Source of the DNA: Candidatus Cryptobacteroides choladohippi | GTDB lineage: Bacteria > Bacteroidota > Bacteroidia > Bacteroidales > UBA932 | DNA length: 44,305 nt | Assembly (NCBI GenBank): GCA_018065985.1 | Contig: JAGHSF010000011.1 | Coordinates: 1-44,305 of the forward strand | Reading direction: 5' to 3' | In this document: piece by piece, positions 28,128 to 36,468 of the stretch | How positions within the stretch are numbered: the stretch's first letter is position 1 | How the letters are laid out: each line of letters begins with the position of its first letter | Program-made: the position numbers and the translations under genes | Notes under the pieces: generated by a model | The model's database searches: none | What the model was told of the DNA's origin: nothing | What the model saw: only the letters and a program-made list of their open reading frames with translations

Positions 28128-29213
28128 CTATCCGTTGATATAGTAGACATACTCGTGACCTCCCACGGTCACGGTGATCTTGTACTTCTTGTAGTTCTTG
28201 TCCTTGAAGATCACGTAGCCGCCGTAGGTTTCCCCGCTCTCGATGGTGACCTGCTGGAGGTAGTTGTCCCACTCTCTGGCGCGGTTCTCCTCAAGAACGT
28301 CTGCGTACTCGTCGACCTTGGATTTCGTGCTGGCCCGGGCGAGTATCTCCACACCGGCCCAGAGTATGTCTTCGGTCGAGTTCCTGTTGATCTGGGTGTT
28401 GCGGTAGCGGCTTACTGCCGATGCCACCGGATTGATGCGGTCTTCGTAACCCCTGACTGTCATGTAGTTGTCGCTGGATACTCTGGCGTCAAAGTCCGAG
28501 ACGCTCCAGAGGGGAATCTCTACCCAGCCCTTCTTTTCGTTCTTTGTGGCCAGCACCTTGATGTTGTTTGCCGAGAGCTTTACCGGTCTGCCAGAGTCGT
28601 TTGTCACCACGATGTTGAAGCGTCCCACCTTTGCAAGGTCCACGTATTCCTCTCCAAGATGGGTGGCAACGGAAAGACCGTTGACGTTGTACAGCATGAA
28701 CTGCTTGCCGTCCACGCTGTATCTCTCCTGCTTTATGTAGTCGCAGCTTGAAAGATAGTCGTTGATGTCTATCTTGTCCGACACGGCATCCATGTTGACC
28801 TTGATGTTCTTGAAGTTGAAGAGATAATCATCTTTCTCTTCTCCCTCTTTCTCCGTCATCGTGAATGTCCTGTCGATAGGGACCCTGTCGAACTGGAGTA
28901 TCATGTTCAGCCTGTCGCCAGCCTTGGCAAGGTATGCCGAGCATCCCTCACTGCTGAAGGGGATGTTGCCGGTCTGCTGGAGGTGGTAGGTCTTGTAGTC
29001 ACCGCCGATGGTGATCTTTGTGTTGTCGTTGACTGAGATCAGCTCTCTTCCGCTCTCGGTAGTGAATGTGAGAAAGAAGACCGTGGCCTCGTCGTACTGG
29101 TCGATCTGGATGATCTTGAAGTTGGACCCGCTCTCGTAGCTGAAGTCCTTGTATTGTGCAAAGGCTGCAACATTTGCTGCGCAACCCAACAGAAGCAAAG
29201 CAATCCTTTTCAT
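28128..29213 (-). CDS. Exported protein of unknown function
   Basis: A 361-residue protein not recognised as a named family. The start at 29213 gives a clean signal peptide, MKRIALLLLGCAANVAAFAQ. An open frame runs 80 codons further upstream, but that part is composition-biased (Ser/Thr/Ala/Arg) and antisense-like over the neighbouring oxidoreductase gene, so I reject it. The mature part is soluble and beta-rich, without transmembrane segments. It ends in a likely beta-strand domain (ESGETYGGYVIFKDKNYKK and following). It lies 7 bases after the Tat-dependent oxidoreductase in the same minus-strand unit, suggesting a periplasmic job tied to that enzyme. Confidence 0.75.
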   Translation of the reverse strand: MKRIALLLLGCAANVAAFAQYKDFSYESGSNFKIIQIDQYDEATVFFLTFTTESGRELISVNDNTKITIGGDYKTYHLQQTGNIPFSSEGCSAYLAKAGDRLNMILQFDRVPIDRTFTMTEKEGEEKDDYLFNFKNIKVNMDAVSDKIDINDYLSSCDYIKQERYSVDGKQFMLYNVNGLSVATHLGEEYVDLAKVGRFNIVVTNDSGRPVKLSANNIKVLATKNEKKGWVEIPLWSVSDFDARVSSDNYMTVRGYEDRINPVASAVSRYRNTQINRNSTEDILWAGVEILARASTKSKVDEYADVLEENRAREWDNYLQQVTIESGETYGGYVIFKDKNYKKYKITVTVGGHEYVYYING

Positions 29214-29220
29214 GATATTG

Positions 29221-30531
29221 TCAAATAAGCGGAAGTTCCCAGGGCTTGCGGTATTCCTTGCAGAGGTATGCGTCTGCCTCAGCGTCGCCGAAGCTTGCCC
29301 CGTCCCAGTAGAGTTTCTTTCCGGTGCGGTATGCGATGTTGCCCAGCTGTGAGAATTTGGCGATATGGGCGCCGATCTCGATGCTGGCGTTGCATGCCCT
29401 GTTGCGGCTCTTGATGCACTCGAGGTGGTTCTTGACGTGAAGGTTGAGACCACCGCCGCCGTATGCTTCCTTGAAGGGAACCGCCTCCATGCGCTTCTGT
29501 CCGTTCACATTTTCGGGGATGACCTCCCATCCGCTGCGGTCGACCACGAGCGTGCCGTTCTCTCCGACATACGCAACACCATGGGTGCGGCCGTATGCAC
29601 CGTCGTTGATGCCGATGGCGTGGTCCCAGAGTACGGTGAAGTCGCCGAAGTCATATACTGTCTGAAGAAGGTCAGGAGTTTCGCAGGCGTCGTCGGGGTA
29701 GCCGTACTTTCCGCCGCTGGCCATGACTGACTTGGGAGCCGTCACATCCATGCCGTAGAGTGCGTAGTCGAGCAGATGCACACCCCAGTCGGTCATCAGA
29801 CCGCCGGCGTAGTCCCAGAACCAGCGGAATGTGAAGTGGAAACGGTTGGGGTTGAACGGCCGCTTGGGAGCGGGTCCGAGCCACATGTCGTAGTCCACGC
29901 CTTCGGGAACCTCGCAGTCGGGCTTGACAGGGATCGACGGGCACCAGCCCTGGTATGAGAACACCCTGACGGTGCGGATCTTGCCGAGCTTTCCGCTGCG
30001 CACGAAGTCCACTGCATCCTGCCAGTGAGGGTCGCTGCGCTGCCACTGGCCCACCTGTACTACTGAATTGTACCGCTGGGCGGCGCGTACCATTATGTTG
30101 CACTCCTCGATGCTGTTGCCAAGGGGCTTCTCGCAGTATACGTCCTTGCCCATCTGGGCTGCGCCCACCATTTGCAGGCAGTGCCAGTGGTCGGGGGTGC
30201 CGACGATGACAACGTCAACGTCCTTGTTGTCGATGAGGTCGCGCCAGTCCTTGTAAAGGAAAGGTACCTTCTTTCCCTGGATCTTCTCGGTATCCGCAGC
30301 CCTTCTCTGAAGGACGCCTGCGTCTATGTCGCAGAGTGCGATGCATTCGCATTCGGAATTGTTCAGGAATGCCGAAAGGTCGGAAAATCCCATTCCGTTG
30401 CAGCCGATAAGGCCAAGCTTGATCTTGTCTGAAGGATTGACTTTCTTGTTTGCACCCCTGACGAGGAAGGGGCTTGCACCTAATCCGGCGCCGACCATGG
30501 CGGCCTTTGCAATGAATTCTCTGCGGTCCAT
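29221..30531 (-). CDS. Tat-exported Gfo/Idh/MocA family oxidoreductase
   Basis: NAD(P)-dependent sugar oxidoreductase family, 436 residues. The N-terminus MDRREFIAKAAMVGAGLGAS is a twin-arginine signal, so the enzyme is probably folded with its cofactor before export. The Rossmann motif GLIGCNGMGFSD lies near residue 40, and the dinucleotide-domain lysine in CEKPLG near residue 133. The long C-terminal alpha/beta domain contains TDWGVHLLDYALYGMD. It could oxidise or reduce glycosides or inositols; the substrate is unknown. GH109 was considered and rejected because the family-typical EKP motif is kept. It pairs with the exported unknown protein (28128-29213) and diverges from the beta-helix gene. 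Confidence 0.88.
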   Translation of the reverse strand: MDRREFIAKAAMVGAGLGASPFLVRGANKKVNPSDKIKLGLIGCNGMGFSDLSAFLNNSECECIALCDIDAGVLQRRAADTEKIQGKKVPFLYKDWRDLIDNKDVDVVIVGTPDHWHCLQMVGAAQMGKDVYCEKPLGNSIEECNIMVRAAQRYNSVVQVGQWQRSDPHWQDAVDFVRSGKLGKIRTVRVFSYQGWCPSIPVKPDCEVPEGVDYDMWLGPAPKRPFNPNRFHFTFRWFWDYAGGLMTDWGVHLLDYALYGMDVTAPKSVMASGGKYGYPDDACETPDLLQTVYDFGDFTVLWDHAIGINDGAYGRTHGVAYVGENGTLVVDRSGWEVIPENVNGQKRMEAVPFKEAYGGGGLNLHVKNHLECIKSRNRACNASIEIGAHIAKFSQLGNIAYRTGKKLYWDGASFGDAEADAYLCKEYRKPWELPLI

Positions 30532-30571
30532 ATTCTGATAGATTGGTTATGAATTTTTTGTTTCTGTCTTC

Positions 30572-30602
30572 CAAAAATACATAAAAATCGTTAACTTTAA
30601 AA
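30572..30602 (-). promoter_or_regulatory. Candidate promoter for the Tat oxidoreductase unit
   Basis: On the minus strand TATTTTTG (30579 down to 30572) matches TAnnTTTG exactly. A T-run lies 19 bases upstream where TTTG is expected. It is in the 87-base divergent gap and gives a leader of about 35 bases. Confidence 0.4.
30592..30599 (+). promoter_or_regulatory. Weak candidate promoter of the beta-helix gene
   Basis: TAACTTTA differs from TAnnTTTG in the last base and lies 19 bases before the ATG. No convincing -33 element is visible. If used, it would overlap the divergent promoter and couple the two units. Confidence 0.25.
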
Positions 30603-30618
30603 AATAAAGGAAATTGAA

Positions 30619-33270
30619 ATGAAAAGACTCCTCAATTTGATTCTCGTGGCACTTTTCCCGCTCTGTGTGTACGCAGGAGCTGATATAAGAAAAGTCAGCA
30701 CGGTCGATTTCGTGGTTACTGAATTCGGTGCGAATGCCAAGCCTGGCTTCGACAACAGGGCTGCTTTCCAGGCTGCAATCGATGCCAGCTGGGCTGCAGG
30801 CGGAGGCGTGGTTTATGTCCCTGCAGGAAAATATGAATTCCGCAGCACGGCCACCGGTACCAGAAGAGTGAAAGTCAGTCAGGGAGGCGAGCGGCATATT
30901 GAGGATATTGAATACAACTATGTGCTCAAGCTTCATCCAGGTGTGCAGCTGGTCGGTGAGTGGACGGATCCCGATACAATTGGAGGCAAGGTGCGCGGGA
31001 CTGTCCTGGAAGTGCTCGTGGGCAAGGATTCCCCATCCTGCGACAGCTACGTCTCGAACACGTGGAATGACCCTGAGGCCGGGGGAGAGCTCCGCACCAC
31101 ATACACAAGTGTGGCGGACATGTTCATCGAGATGAACTCCTCCACCGGTGTCACTGACCTGTCCATATGGTATCCCGAGCAGGATATCGATGATGTGAGG
31201 CCATATCCCTGGACTCTCTATCAGATGGCCGGCGACAATGCAACCGTGGAACGTGTTACGCTGGTGAACTCCTACAACGGGATATACTGCTCCCCGGCCG
31301 AACTGCATTATATCCATGACGACCGCATCACCGCATTGCACAAGGCCATAGAGGTGCATGTGTGCACCGACATCGGAAGAGTTGAGAAGGTGGAAGTCAA
31401 GCCCGGATACTGGGCACATTCAGGCCTGAAGGGTGCGCCTTCGGAAAGCAAGGTCCGTGCCTACATGCTTGAGAATGCTACCGGTTTCGAGATGCACCGT
31501 TCCGACTGGGAATACATTTCATACCTCAATGTGTCCGGGTGCAACAGGGGAGTGTGGATAGGACGTGAGCCCGGCTATGATGACGAGCCGAATGCCCAGC
31601 TCTTCGAGTTGAAGGTCTCCGACTGCGCTGATGCTCTCTACATACAGGATGTGAATCCTTACGGAATTCTCATATCGAATTCGTCGTTCGCTGCTGCCGA
31701 AAACGGTCACTCGGCGTATTTCTTCGAGGATTTCGACACCTCGGTACAGTTCAATGGCGTTTCTTTCGACGGGCCGGTAGTCAGTGACGGCCAGGGTGGC
31801 GTGATCTCTTTCGAATGCTGCAGATTCGCCGATACTGACGGATATCCGCTTCATCTTAAGAATGGCAATGTCCTGCTGACCCAGTGCGAGTTTGCCGGGG
31901 AAAGCGGGCATGTCCGTCTGGGTGTCTCGGCAAAGAGCCTTGGCAGCCTGAATTCGGGACATGACCGGAAACTGGACATAGTCAGTGACGGTGATGCCGT
32001 GCAGAATGTCGTGTTTGATGACTCGAAACTGATCGAGCCCATCCCGGCTGAGGTGAAGACCGATGTCGCAATACGCCCTCACGCCGCATCCTGCAGAGTC
32101 GTGCGCGCCAATCTGCCTTGCGCAAAAGGGTATGATGACAACAGGCCCACAGTGGATGTGTCTGCCATGCTTCAGGCGGAACTCGACAAGCTCTCCGAAC
32201 ATGGAGGAGTGCTTTATCTTCCAGCAGGCAGATACTTGATAAACAATCCAATAACGATACCGTCCGGAGTGGAGCTCAAAGGCAGCTTCAATGTGCCTCA
32301 CCATACGCTTGGAGGTGGTACTGCGCTTTTTACGGAGTATCTCGGCAATGCTGAAGGCGAGTCTCTCATCCAGCTGAAGGCGGATGCCGGAATATGCGGC
32401 CTGAACATTGTGCAGCTCAATCTCTACGATGATGCTGGATCCGATCCCGTGCAGACGCCGTTTCTGATCCAGGGCCAAGGTCATGGCGTGTACGTGATCA
32501 ATGTCACGATCCCGCTGGGCGACAAGGGTATCGACCTTGCAAGCTATGACACTTCCGGGCATTATGTCGATTATCTTGGCGGTGTGCTCATGCGTGCCGG
32601 AATCTGGGTAGGCGGAGGTGCCGAAGGGGGCTGCATCAGAAACATGCAGATGAATCCTCATTACTGCTCAAGGCTGCCTCTGGGTGGACAGGGCTATCCT
32701 CGGAAGTTTTCATGGCGATTCCTCCAGTCGAACCTGAGTGCCCTCAAGTTCGCTGACGTGCGGAATCAGACCATATTCAACAACTTCGTGTACGGTTCCG
32801 TGTATGGCGTGCACTTCCTGAAGGATTCTGTCACGGGAAAATATCCGGGTTCTATGACGATGGTCGGCCACGGCTCGGACGGCTGCACTTTCTCGCTCTT
32901 TGTCGAGGATGCAGACCGTAATACCAGAATCATCGGTATCAATTCCGAACTGGTGAACACCAACATCAGGCATCAGCCCCTGCGCTCGTATGTCCTGATG
33001 GGCCGCAAGCCCGGCGATCTGCCGGAGGAGGCTACGCTGATGCTGTACAACACTGCATTCTGGGGTACTCCGACTGTCGCGATCACCAACAATGCCGGCA
33101 GGCTCGTGCTCGGTCAGGCCAATATCGAGAGTTGCGGAATGCCCTGCATCAACATCGCCGGCGGCAGTGTGACGGCGCGCACCACGTACTTTGGACAGCC
33201 TGTCATGGATTTTGTTGGGAAGGCCGAACTCCATAACGTCTTCTTCGAGAAGACGGAGCCGAAGCGCTGA
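30619..33270 (+). CDS. Secreted tandem pectate-lyase-like beta-helix protein
   Basis: An 883-residue exported protein with signal peptide MKRLLNLILVALFPLCVYAG. Two regions have the pectate_lyase_3-type N-cap: FGANAKPGFDNRAAFQAAID with VVYVPAGKYEF (residues about 36-75), and SAMLQAELDKLSEHGGVLYLPAGRY (about 516-540). Each is followed by irregular beta-strand repeats, so it is probably two parallel beta-helices in one chain. Such folds occur in polysaccharide lyases, GH28 enzymes and epimerases; no catalytic set was identified, so the activity is open. It is the first gene of the plus-strand half of the carbohydrate locus. Confidence 0.8.
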   Translation: MKRLLNLILVALFPLCVYAGADIRKVSTVDFVVTEFGANAKPGFDNRAAFQAAIDASWAAGGGVVYVPAGKYEFRSTATGTRRVKVSQGGERHIEDIEYNYVLKLHPGVQLVGEWTDPDTIGGKVRGTVLEVLVGKDSPSCDSYVSNTWNDPEAGGELRTTYTSVADMFIEMNSSTGVTDLSIWYPEQDIDDVRPYPWTLYQMAGDNATVERVTLVNSYNGIYCSPAELHYIHDDRITALHKAIEVHVCTDIGRVEKVEVKPGYWAHSGLKGAPSESKVRAYMLENATGFEMHRSDWEYISYLNVSGCNRGVWIGREPGYDDEPNAQLFELKVSDCADALYIQDVNPYGILISNSSFAAAENGHSAYFFEDFDTSVQFNGVSFDGPVVSDGQGGVISFECCRFADTDGYPLHLKNGNVLLTQCEFAGESGHVRLGVSAKSLGSLNSGHDRKLDIVSDGDAVQNVVFDDSKLIEPIPAEVKTDVAIRPHAASCRVVRANLPCAKGYDDNRPTVDVSAMLQAELDKLSEHGGVLYLPAGRYLINNPITIPSGVELKGSFNVPHHTLGGGTALFTEYLGNAEGESLIQLKADAGICGLNIVQLNLYDDAGSDPVQTPFLIQGQGHGVYVINVTIPLGDKGIDLASYDTSGHYVDYLGGVLMRAGIWVGGGAEGGCIRNMQMNPHYCSRLPLGGQGYPRKFSWRFLQSNLSALKFADVRNQTIFNNFVYGSVYGVHFLKDSVTGKYPGSMTMVGHGSDGCTFSLFVEDADRNTRIIGINSELVNTNIRHQPLRSYVLMGRKPGDLPEEATLMLYNTAFWGTPTVAITNNAGRLVLGQANIESCGMPCINIAGGSVTARTTYFGQPVMDFVGKAELHNVFFEKTEPKR

Positions 33271-33277
33271 TGAGCGC
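33264..33277 (+). terminator. Weak hairpin at the end of the beta-helix gene
   Basis: GCGCT and AGCGC pair around a GATG loop; the stop codon TGA lies partly in the loop. ATTATTT follows. It is short and may only attenuate readthrough. Confidence 0.25.
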
Positions 33278-33287
33278 GATTATTTCG

Positions 33288-33295
33288 TATCTTTG
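33288..33295 (+). promoter_or_regulatory. Candidate promoter of the isomerase gene
   Basis: TATCTTTG matches TAnnTTTG exactly, 29 bases before the ATG at 33325. No clear -33 TTTG is visible. It suggests the isomerase, oxidoreductase and perhaps ThuA genes can be expressed without the beta-helix gene. Confidence 0.45.
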
Positions 33296-33324
33296 TATGA
33301 TTTGACAACCAATACCAACAGCAT

Positions 33325-34314
33325 ATGCCACGATCAGTAACACTTATGAGCTGCCAGTGGGCAGACATGGACCTTGAAACACTTTGCCGCAAAGCCTCGC
33401 AGTGGGGCTATGACGGAATCGAACTTGCCACATGGGGCAATCATCTCGACCCCGTAAGGGCTGCGGCCGACGACGAATACGTCGAGTCGGTAAAGTCCGT
33501 CTTCAGAAAGTACGGACTTGTCGTGAAGGCTCTCTGCGCTCATGTCCCCAGCCAGTGTGTCGGCGATTACAACGATCCACGTCTTGACAATTTCGCACCT
33601 GCAGAACTGGCCGGCAATCCTGACGGAATCCGCGCATGGGCCGTCGATACAATGAAAGCTGTGGCCGTTGCCGCAAGGAAACTCGGCGCATACTGCGTCA
33701 CCGGCTTTGTGGGCTCCCCGATCTGGAAATATTTCTATTCCTTCCCTCAGACTTCCGAAGAGATGATAGAAAAGGGCTACCAGGAGATATATGATCTCTG
33801 GTGCCCCATTCTCGACGTCTTCAGGGAGAACGGAATCAAATACTGCCTGGAAGTGCATCCTGGCGAGATAGCATTCGACTACTATTCCACCAAGCGCCTT
33901 CTCGAGAAGTTTGCCGACCGTCCCGAGTTCGGCCTGAATTTCGATCCCAGCCACCTTTTGTGGCAGGGCGTGAAGCCCGAGCTGTTCCTCGAGGACTTCA
34001 TGGACCGTGTGTATCACGTGCACATGAAGGATTGTGCGGTGACTCTGAACGGACGCAACGGCCTACTGGGCTCGCATATCGAGTTCGGCGACCTGCGCCG
34101 CGGCTGGAACTTCCGTTCCCTCGGCCATGGCGATGTGGATTTCGAAGAGATAATCCGCGTGCTGAACACCTATGGCTACGATGGCCCGCTCTCTGTGGAG
34201 TGGGAGGATTCCGGAATGGACCGCGAGTTCGGCGCCAAGGAAGCCTGCGACTTCGTGCACAGGATAGATTTCCCCAATTCAGCAATAAGGTTTGACGATG
34301 CAATCAAGAACTGA
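33325..34314 (+). CDS. Sugar phosphate isomerase/epimerase-like TIM-barrel protein
   Basis: A 329-residue xylose-isomerase-like (AP endonuclease family 2) barrel without a signal peptide, so cytoplasmic. Metal-site residues follow the family pattern: Glu in CLEVHPGE, Asp/His in NFDPSHLLWQG, His in YHVHMKD, and a C-terminal Glu in LSVEWED. Members isomerise, epimerise or dehydrate sugars, including keto-sugars made by Gfo/Idh/MocA enzymes. One base separates its stop from the next oxidoreductase, so the two are translationally linked and probably act in sequence. The substrate is unknown. Confidence 0.85.
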   Translation: MPRSVTLMSCQWADMDLETLCRKASQWGYDGIELATWGNHLDPVRAAADDEYVESVKSVFRKYGLVVKALCAHVPSQCVGDYNDPRLDNFAPAELAGNPDGIRAWAVDTMKAVAVAARKLGAYCVTGFVGSPIWKYFYSFPQTSEEMIEKGYQEIYDLWCPILDVFRENGIKYCLEVHPGEIAFDYYSTKRLLEKFADRPEFGLNFDPSHLLWQGVKPELFLEDFMDRVYHVHMKDCAVTLNGRNGLLGSHIEFGDLRRGWNFRSLGHGDVDFEEIIRVLNTYGYDGPLSVEWEDSGMDREFGAKEACDFVHRIDFPNSAIRFDDAIKN

Positions 34315-34315
34315 T

Positions 34316-35470
34316 ATGAGAACGACACTTAGATACGGACAGGTAGGAGGCACCCTCAATGCCTTCATCGGCGGAGTGCACCGCAAGGCTGTTGCCATCG
34401 ACGAACAGGCACAGCTTGTGGCCGGCTGCTTCAGTGCTCACAATCCTGAGGCAAATGCACAGACCGGACGCCATTACGGCATCGAGGCCGGCAGGATCTA
34501 TTCGGATTACAGGGAAATGGCCGAGGCCGAGGCGGCAAGAGGCGACGACCGCATTGACTTCGTCGTTATCTGCACACCCAACAATACCCACTACGAAGTG
34601 GCCAGGGAGTTCATACTCAAGGGAATACATATCGTGTGCGAGAAGCCTCTGTGCTTCACCGTGGCACAGGCCGAGGAACTTTGCAGGCTCGCAAAGGAAA
34701 GAGGAGTGCTCTTCTGCGTTACCTATACCTACACGGGCTACAACATGGTAAAGCAGGCAAAGCAGATGATAGCCGAAGGCGCCATAGGCAAGGTTATCGA
34801 CGTGAAGGGCGAGTATCTTCAGGACTGGCTCATCGATGAGGTGGGGGACAGCGTGAACCCTGACAAGAAACTCTCCGTATGGCGCATGAATCCCGAGTTC
34901 AGCGGCATCTCCAACTGCGTCGGCGACATTGGCACCCACATCGAGGAGACCGTGGCCTACATGACAGGCAGTCCCGTCAGGAGAGTGGCCGCAGTGCTCG
35001 ACACCTTCGACCACCCGCTTGACCTGAACGCCAACATGCTGGTCGAGTTCGAGAACGGTGCACACGGCACCTTCTCCTGCTCCCAGGTGGCTGCCGGCCA
35101 CTACAACGGCCTTGCCATCCGCATTTTCGGCACCAAGGGCTCAATCGAATGGGAGCAGGAACATCCCGACTTCCTGAAATACACCCCCAAGGGAGAGCCT
35201 TCAAGGATCTACACCAGAGCTGCACATACCAGTGGGCATGCCGCTGATATCAACCGCATTCCTTCCGGCCATCCCGAGGGCCTCACGATGGCCTTTGCCA
35301 ACATTTACAGGACCTTCACCTCTGCCGTGCTCAACATTGTGAACGGCAAAGCCAACGACGGTGAGTGGGATCTTGATTTCCCTACGGTTGAAGACGGCCT
35401 GCGCGGTGTGAAGTTCATCGACGGCTGCGTACGGAGCAGCAAGGCTGGTTCTGCTTGGGTGGAGCTTTAA
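34316..35470 (+). CDS. Cytoplasmic Gfo/Idh/MocA family oxidoreductase
   Basis: A 384-residue NAD(P)-dependent oxidoreductase without an export signal. I choose the ATG at 34316 (MRTTLRYGQVGGT) because the ATG 24 bases earlier lies inside the preceding gene. The glycine-rich region GQVGGTLNAFIGGVH is a variant of the usual GXGXXG. The conserved CEKPLCF motif is near residue 110, and DIGTHIEETVAYMTG holds the catalytic-type His in the C-terminal domain. With the barrel protein just upstream it forms a likely oxidise-isomerise pair. It differs in class and compartment from the Tat-exported member at 29221-30531. Confidence 0.86.
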   Translation: MRTTLRYGQVGGTLNAFIGGVHRKAVAIDEQAQLVAGCFSAHNPEANAQTGRHYGIEAGRIYSDYREMAEAEAARGDDRIDFVVICTPNNTHYEVAREFILKGIHIVCEKPLCFTVAQAEELCRLAKERGVLFCVTYTYTGYNMVKQAKQMIAEGAIGKVIDVKGEYLQDWLIDEVGDSVNPDKKLSVWRMNPEFSGISNCVGDIGTHIEETVAYMTGSPVRRVAAVLDTFDHPLDLNANMLVEFENGAHGTFSCSQVAAGHYNGLAIRIFGTKGSIEWEQEHPDFLKYTPKGEPSRIYTRAAHTSGHAADINRIPSGHPEGLTMAFANIYRTFTSAVLNIVNGKANDGEWDLDFPTVEDGLRGVKFIDGCVRSSKAGSAWVEL

Positions 35471-35498
35471 TTGAATATATGTAATTATTTGTAAATAA

Positions 35499-36407
35499 AT
35501 GAGAAAACTTTTCGCGGTATTTGCTGCTATCTCAATTGTAATGGCTGCAGTGAGCTGTGCTCCCAAGACGATCGATGTTCTGATTGTCTCTGGCCAGAAC
35601 AACCATAACTGGCCTGTCAGCCATGTGGCGCTCCAACAGATCCTGAACCGTTCGGGTCTATTCAATGCCGACGTGGTCCTTACTCCCGCGGCCGGCTCTG
35701 ATATGAGTACATTTCGTCCTGACTTCAGCAGGTACGACGCAGTCGTCATGGACTACAACGGAGACGACTGGCCGGAGCCGACGCGCAATGCGTTCGTCGA
35801 TTTTGTCCGTAACGGCGGTGGCCTTGTGATCTATCATGCTGCCGACAACGCCTTTGCCGGATGGGAGGAGTTCAACAAGATGATTGCTCTCGGCGGATGG
35901 GGTGGACGTGACGAGAATGCAGGACCTTACTGCTATCTTGAGAACGGCGAGCTGATCTGCGATTACACTCCGGGCCGCGGAGGCAATCATGGCCAGCAGC
36001 GCGAGTACCAGATGCACTGCCGCAATGCTAACCATCCCATCACAAAGGGACTGCCCGACAACTGGATGCACGGCCGCGACGAGATGTATGACAGCATGCG
36101 CGGTCCGGCAAACATCGGGGATCTGCTCTATTCGGGCATGACCGATGCGGCCACCGGTGGAAGCGGACGCGAGGAGCCTCTGGTCTTTACCGTGGACTAC
36201 GGCGATGCACGCATCTTCCATATCATGATCGGCCATGCGGGGGATACACTTGAGGATAACCCTGCCATGCAGTGCGCAGGCTTTCAGACGCTGCTGCTCC
36301 GTGGCACGGAATGGGCTGCCACAGGCAAGGTTACCCAGAAAGTTCCGGCAGATTTCCCTACTTCAGAGGCGGTGAGTCTGCGTAGCTTCGAAATAGAGTG
36401 TAACTAA
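35499..36407 (+). CDS. ThuA-domain lipoprotein
   Basis: A 302-residue protein with lipobox AVSC (Cys20), so membrane-anchored outside the cytoplasm. The ThuA (trehalose-utilisation) fold, related to class I amidotransferase-like domains, is clear: VLIVSGQNNHNWP near residue 27, YDAVVMDYNGDDWP, GGGLVIYHAADNAF, and the C-terminal IFHIMIGHAGDT region. In rhizobia ThuA works with the Gfo/Idh/MocA enzyme ThuB on 3-keto derivatives of disaccharides, which matches its neighbours. It is 28 bases after the oxidoreductase gene. The role as a keto-glycoside-handling protein is inference from family and context. Confidence 0.88.
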   Translation: MRKLFAVFAAISIVMAAVSCAPKTIDVLIVSGQNNHNWPVSHVALQQILNRSGLFNADVVLTPAAGSDMSTFRPDFSRYDAVVMDYNGDDWPEPTRNAFVDFVRNGGGLVIYHAADNAFAGWEEFNKMIALGGWGGRDENAGPYCYLENGELICDYTPGRGGNHGQQREYQMHCRNANHPITKGLPDNWMHGRDEMYDSMRGPANIGDLLYSGMTDAATGGSGREEPLVFTVDYGDARIFHIMIGHAGDTLEDNPAMQCAGFQTLLLRGTEWAATGKVTQKVPADFPTSEAVSLRSFEIECN

Positions 36408-36444
36408 TTGAAAAATAATTTATAAAACAAATAAGTTGAATTGC

Positions 36445-36460
36445 ATAACATTTTTGTTAT
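36445..36460. terminator. A+T-rich palindrome between thuA-like gene and murF
   Basis: ATAACA and TGTTAT form a perfect 6-base stem with a TTTT loop, 38 bases after the ThuA stop and 9 bases before murF. It may be a weak terminator or part of the murF control region; it is too A+T-rich to be confident. Confidence 0.25.
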
Positions 36461-36468
36461 TTCAGTAA

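Noticed and set aside
29214..29453. An 80-codon N-terminal extension of the exported unknown protein
   Set aside because: It is antisense to the oxidoreductase gene and composition-biased; the ATG at 29213 starts a proper signal peptide.
29221..30531. GH109 alpha-N-acetylgalactosaminidase as identity of the Tat-exported protein
   Set aside because: The context with GH110 made it tempting, but the CEKPLG motif is the general Gfo/Idh/MocA form and the GH109-typical sequence around that site is absent.
31519..32661. A 380-codon minus-strand open frame opposite the beta-helix gene
   Set aside because: It lies fully inside a convincing secreted protein and has no recognisable domain or start context.
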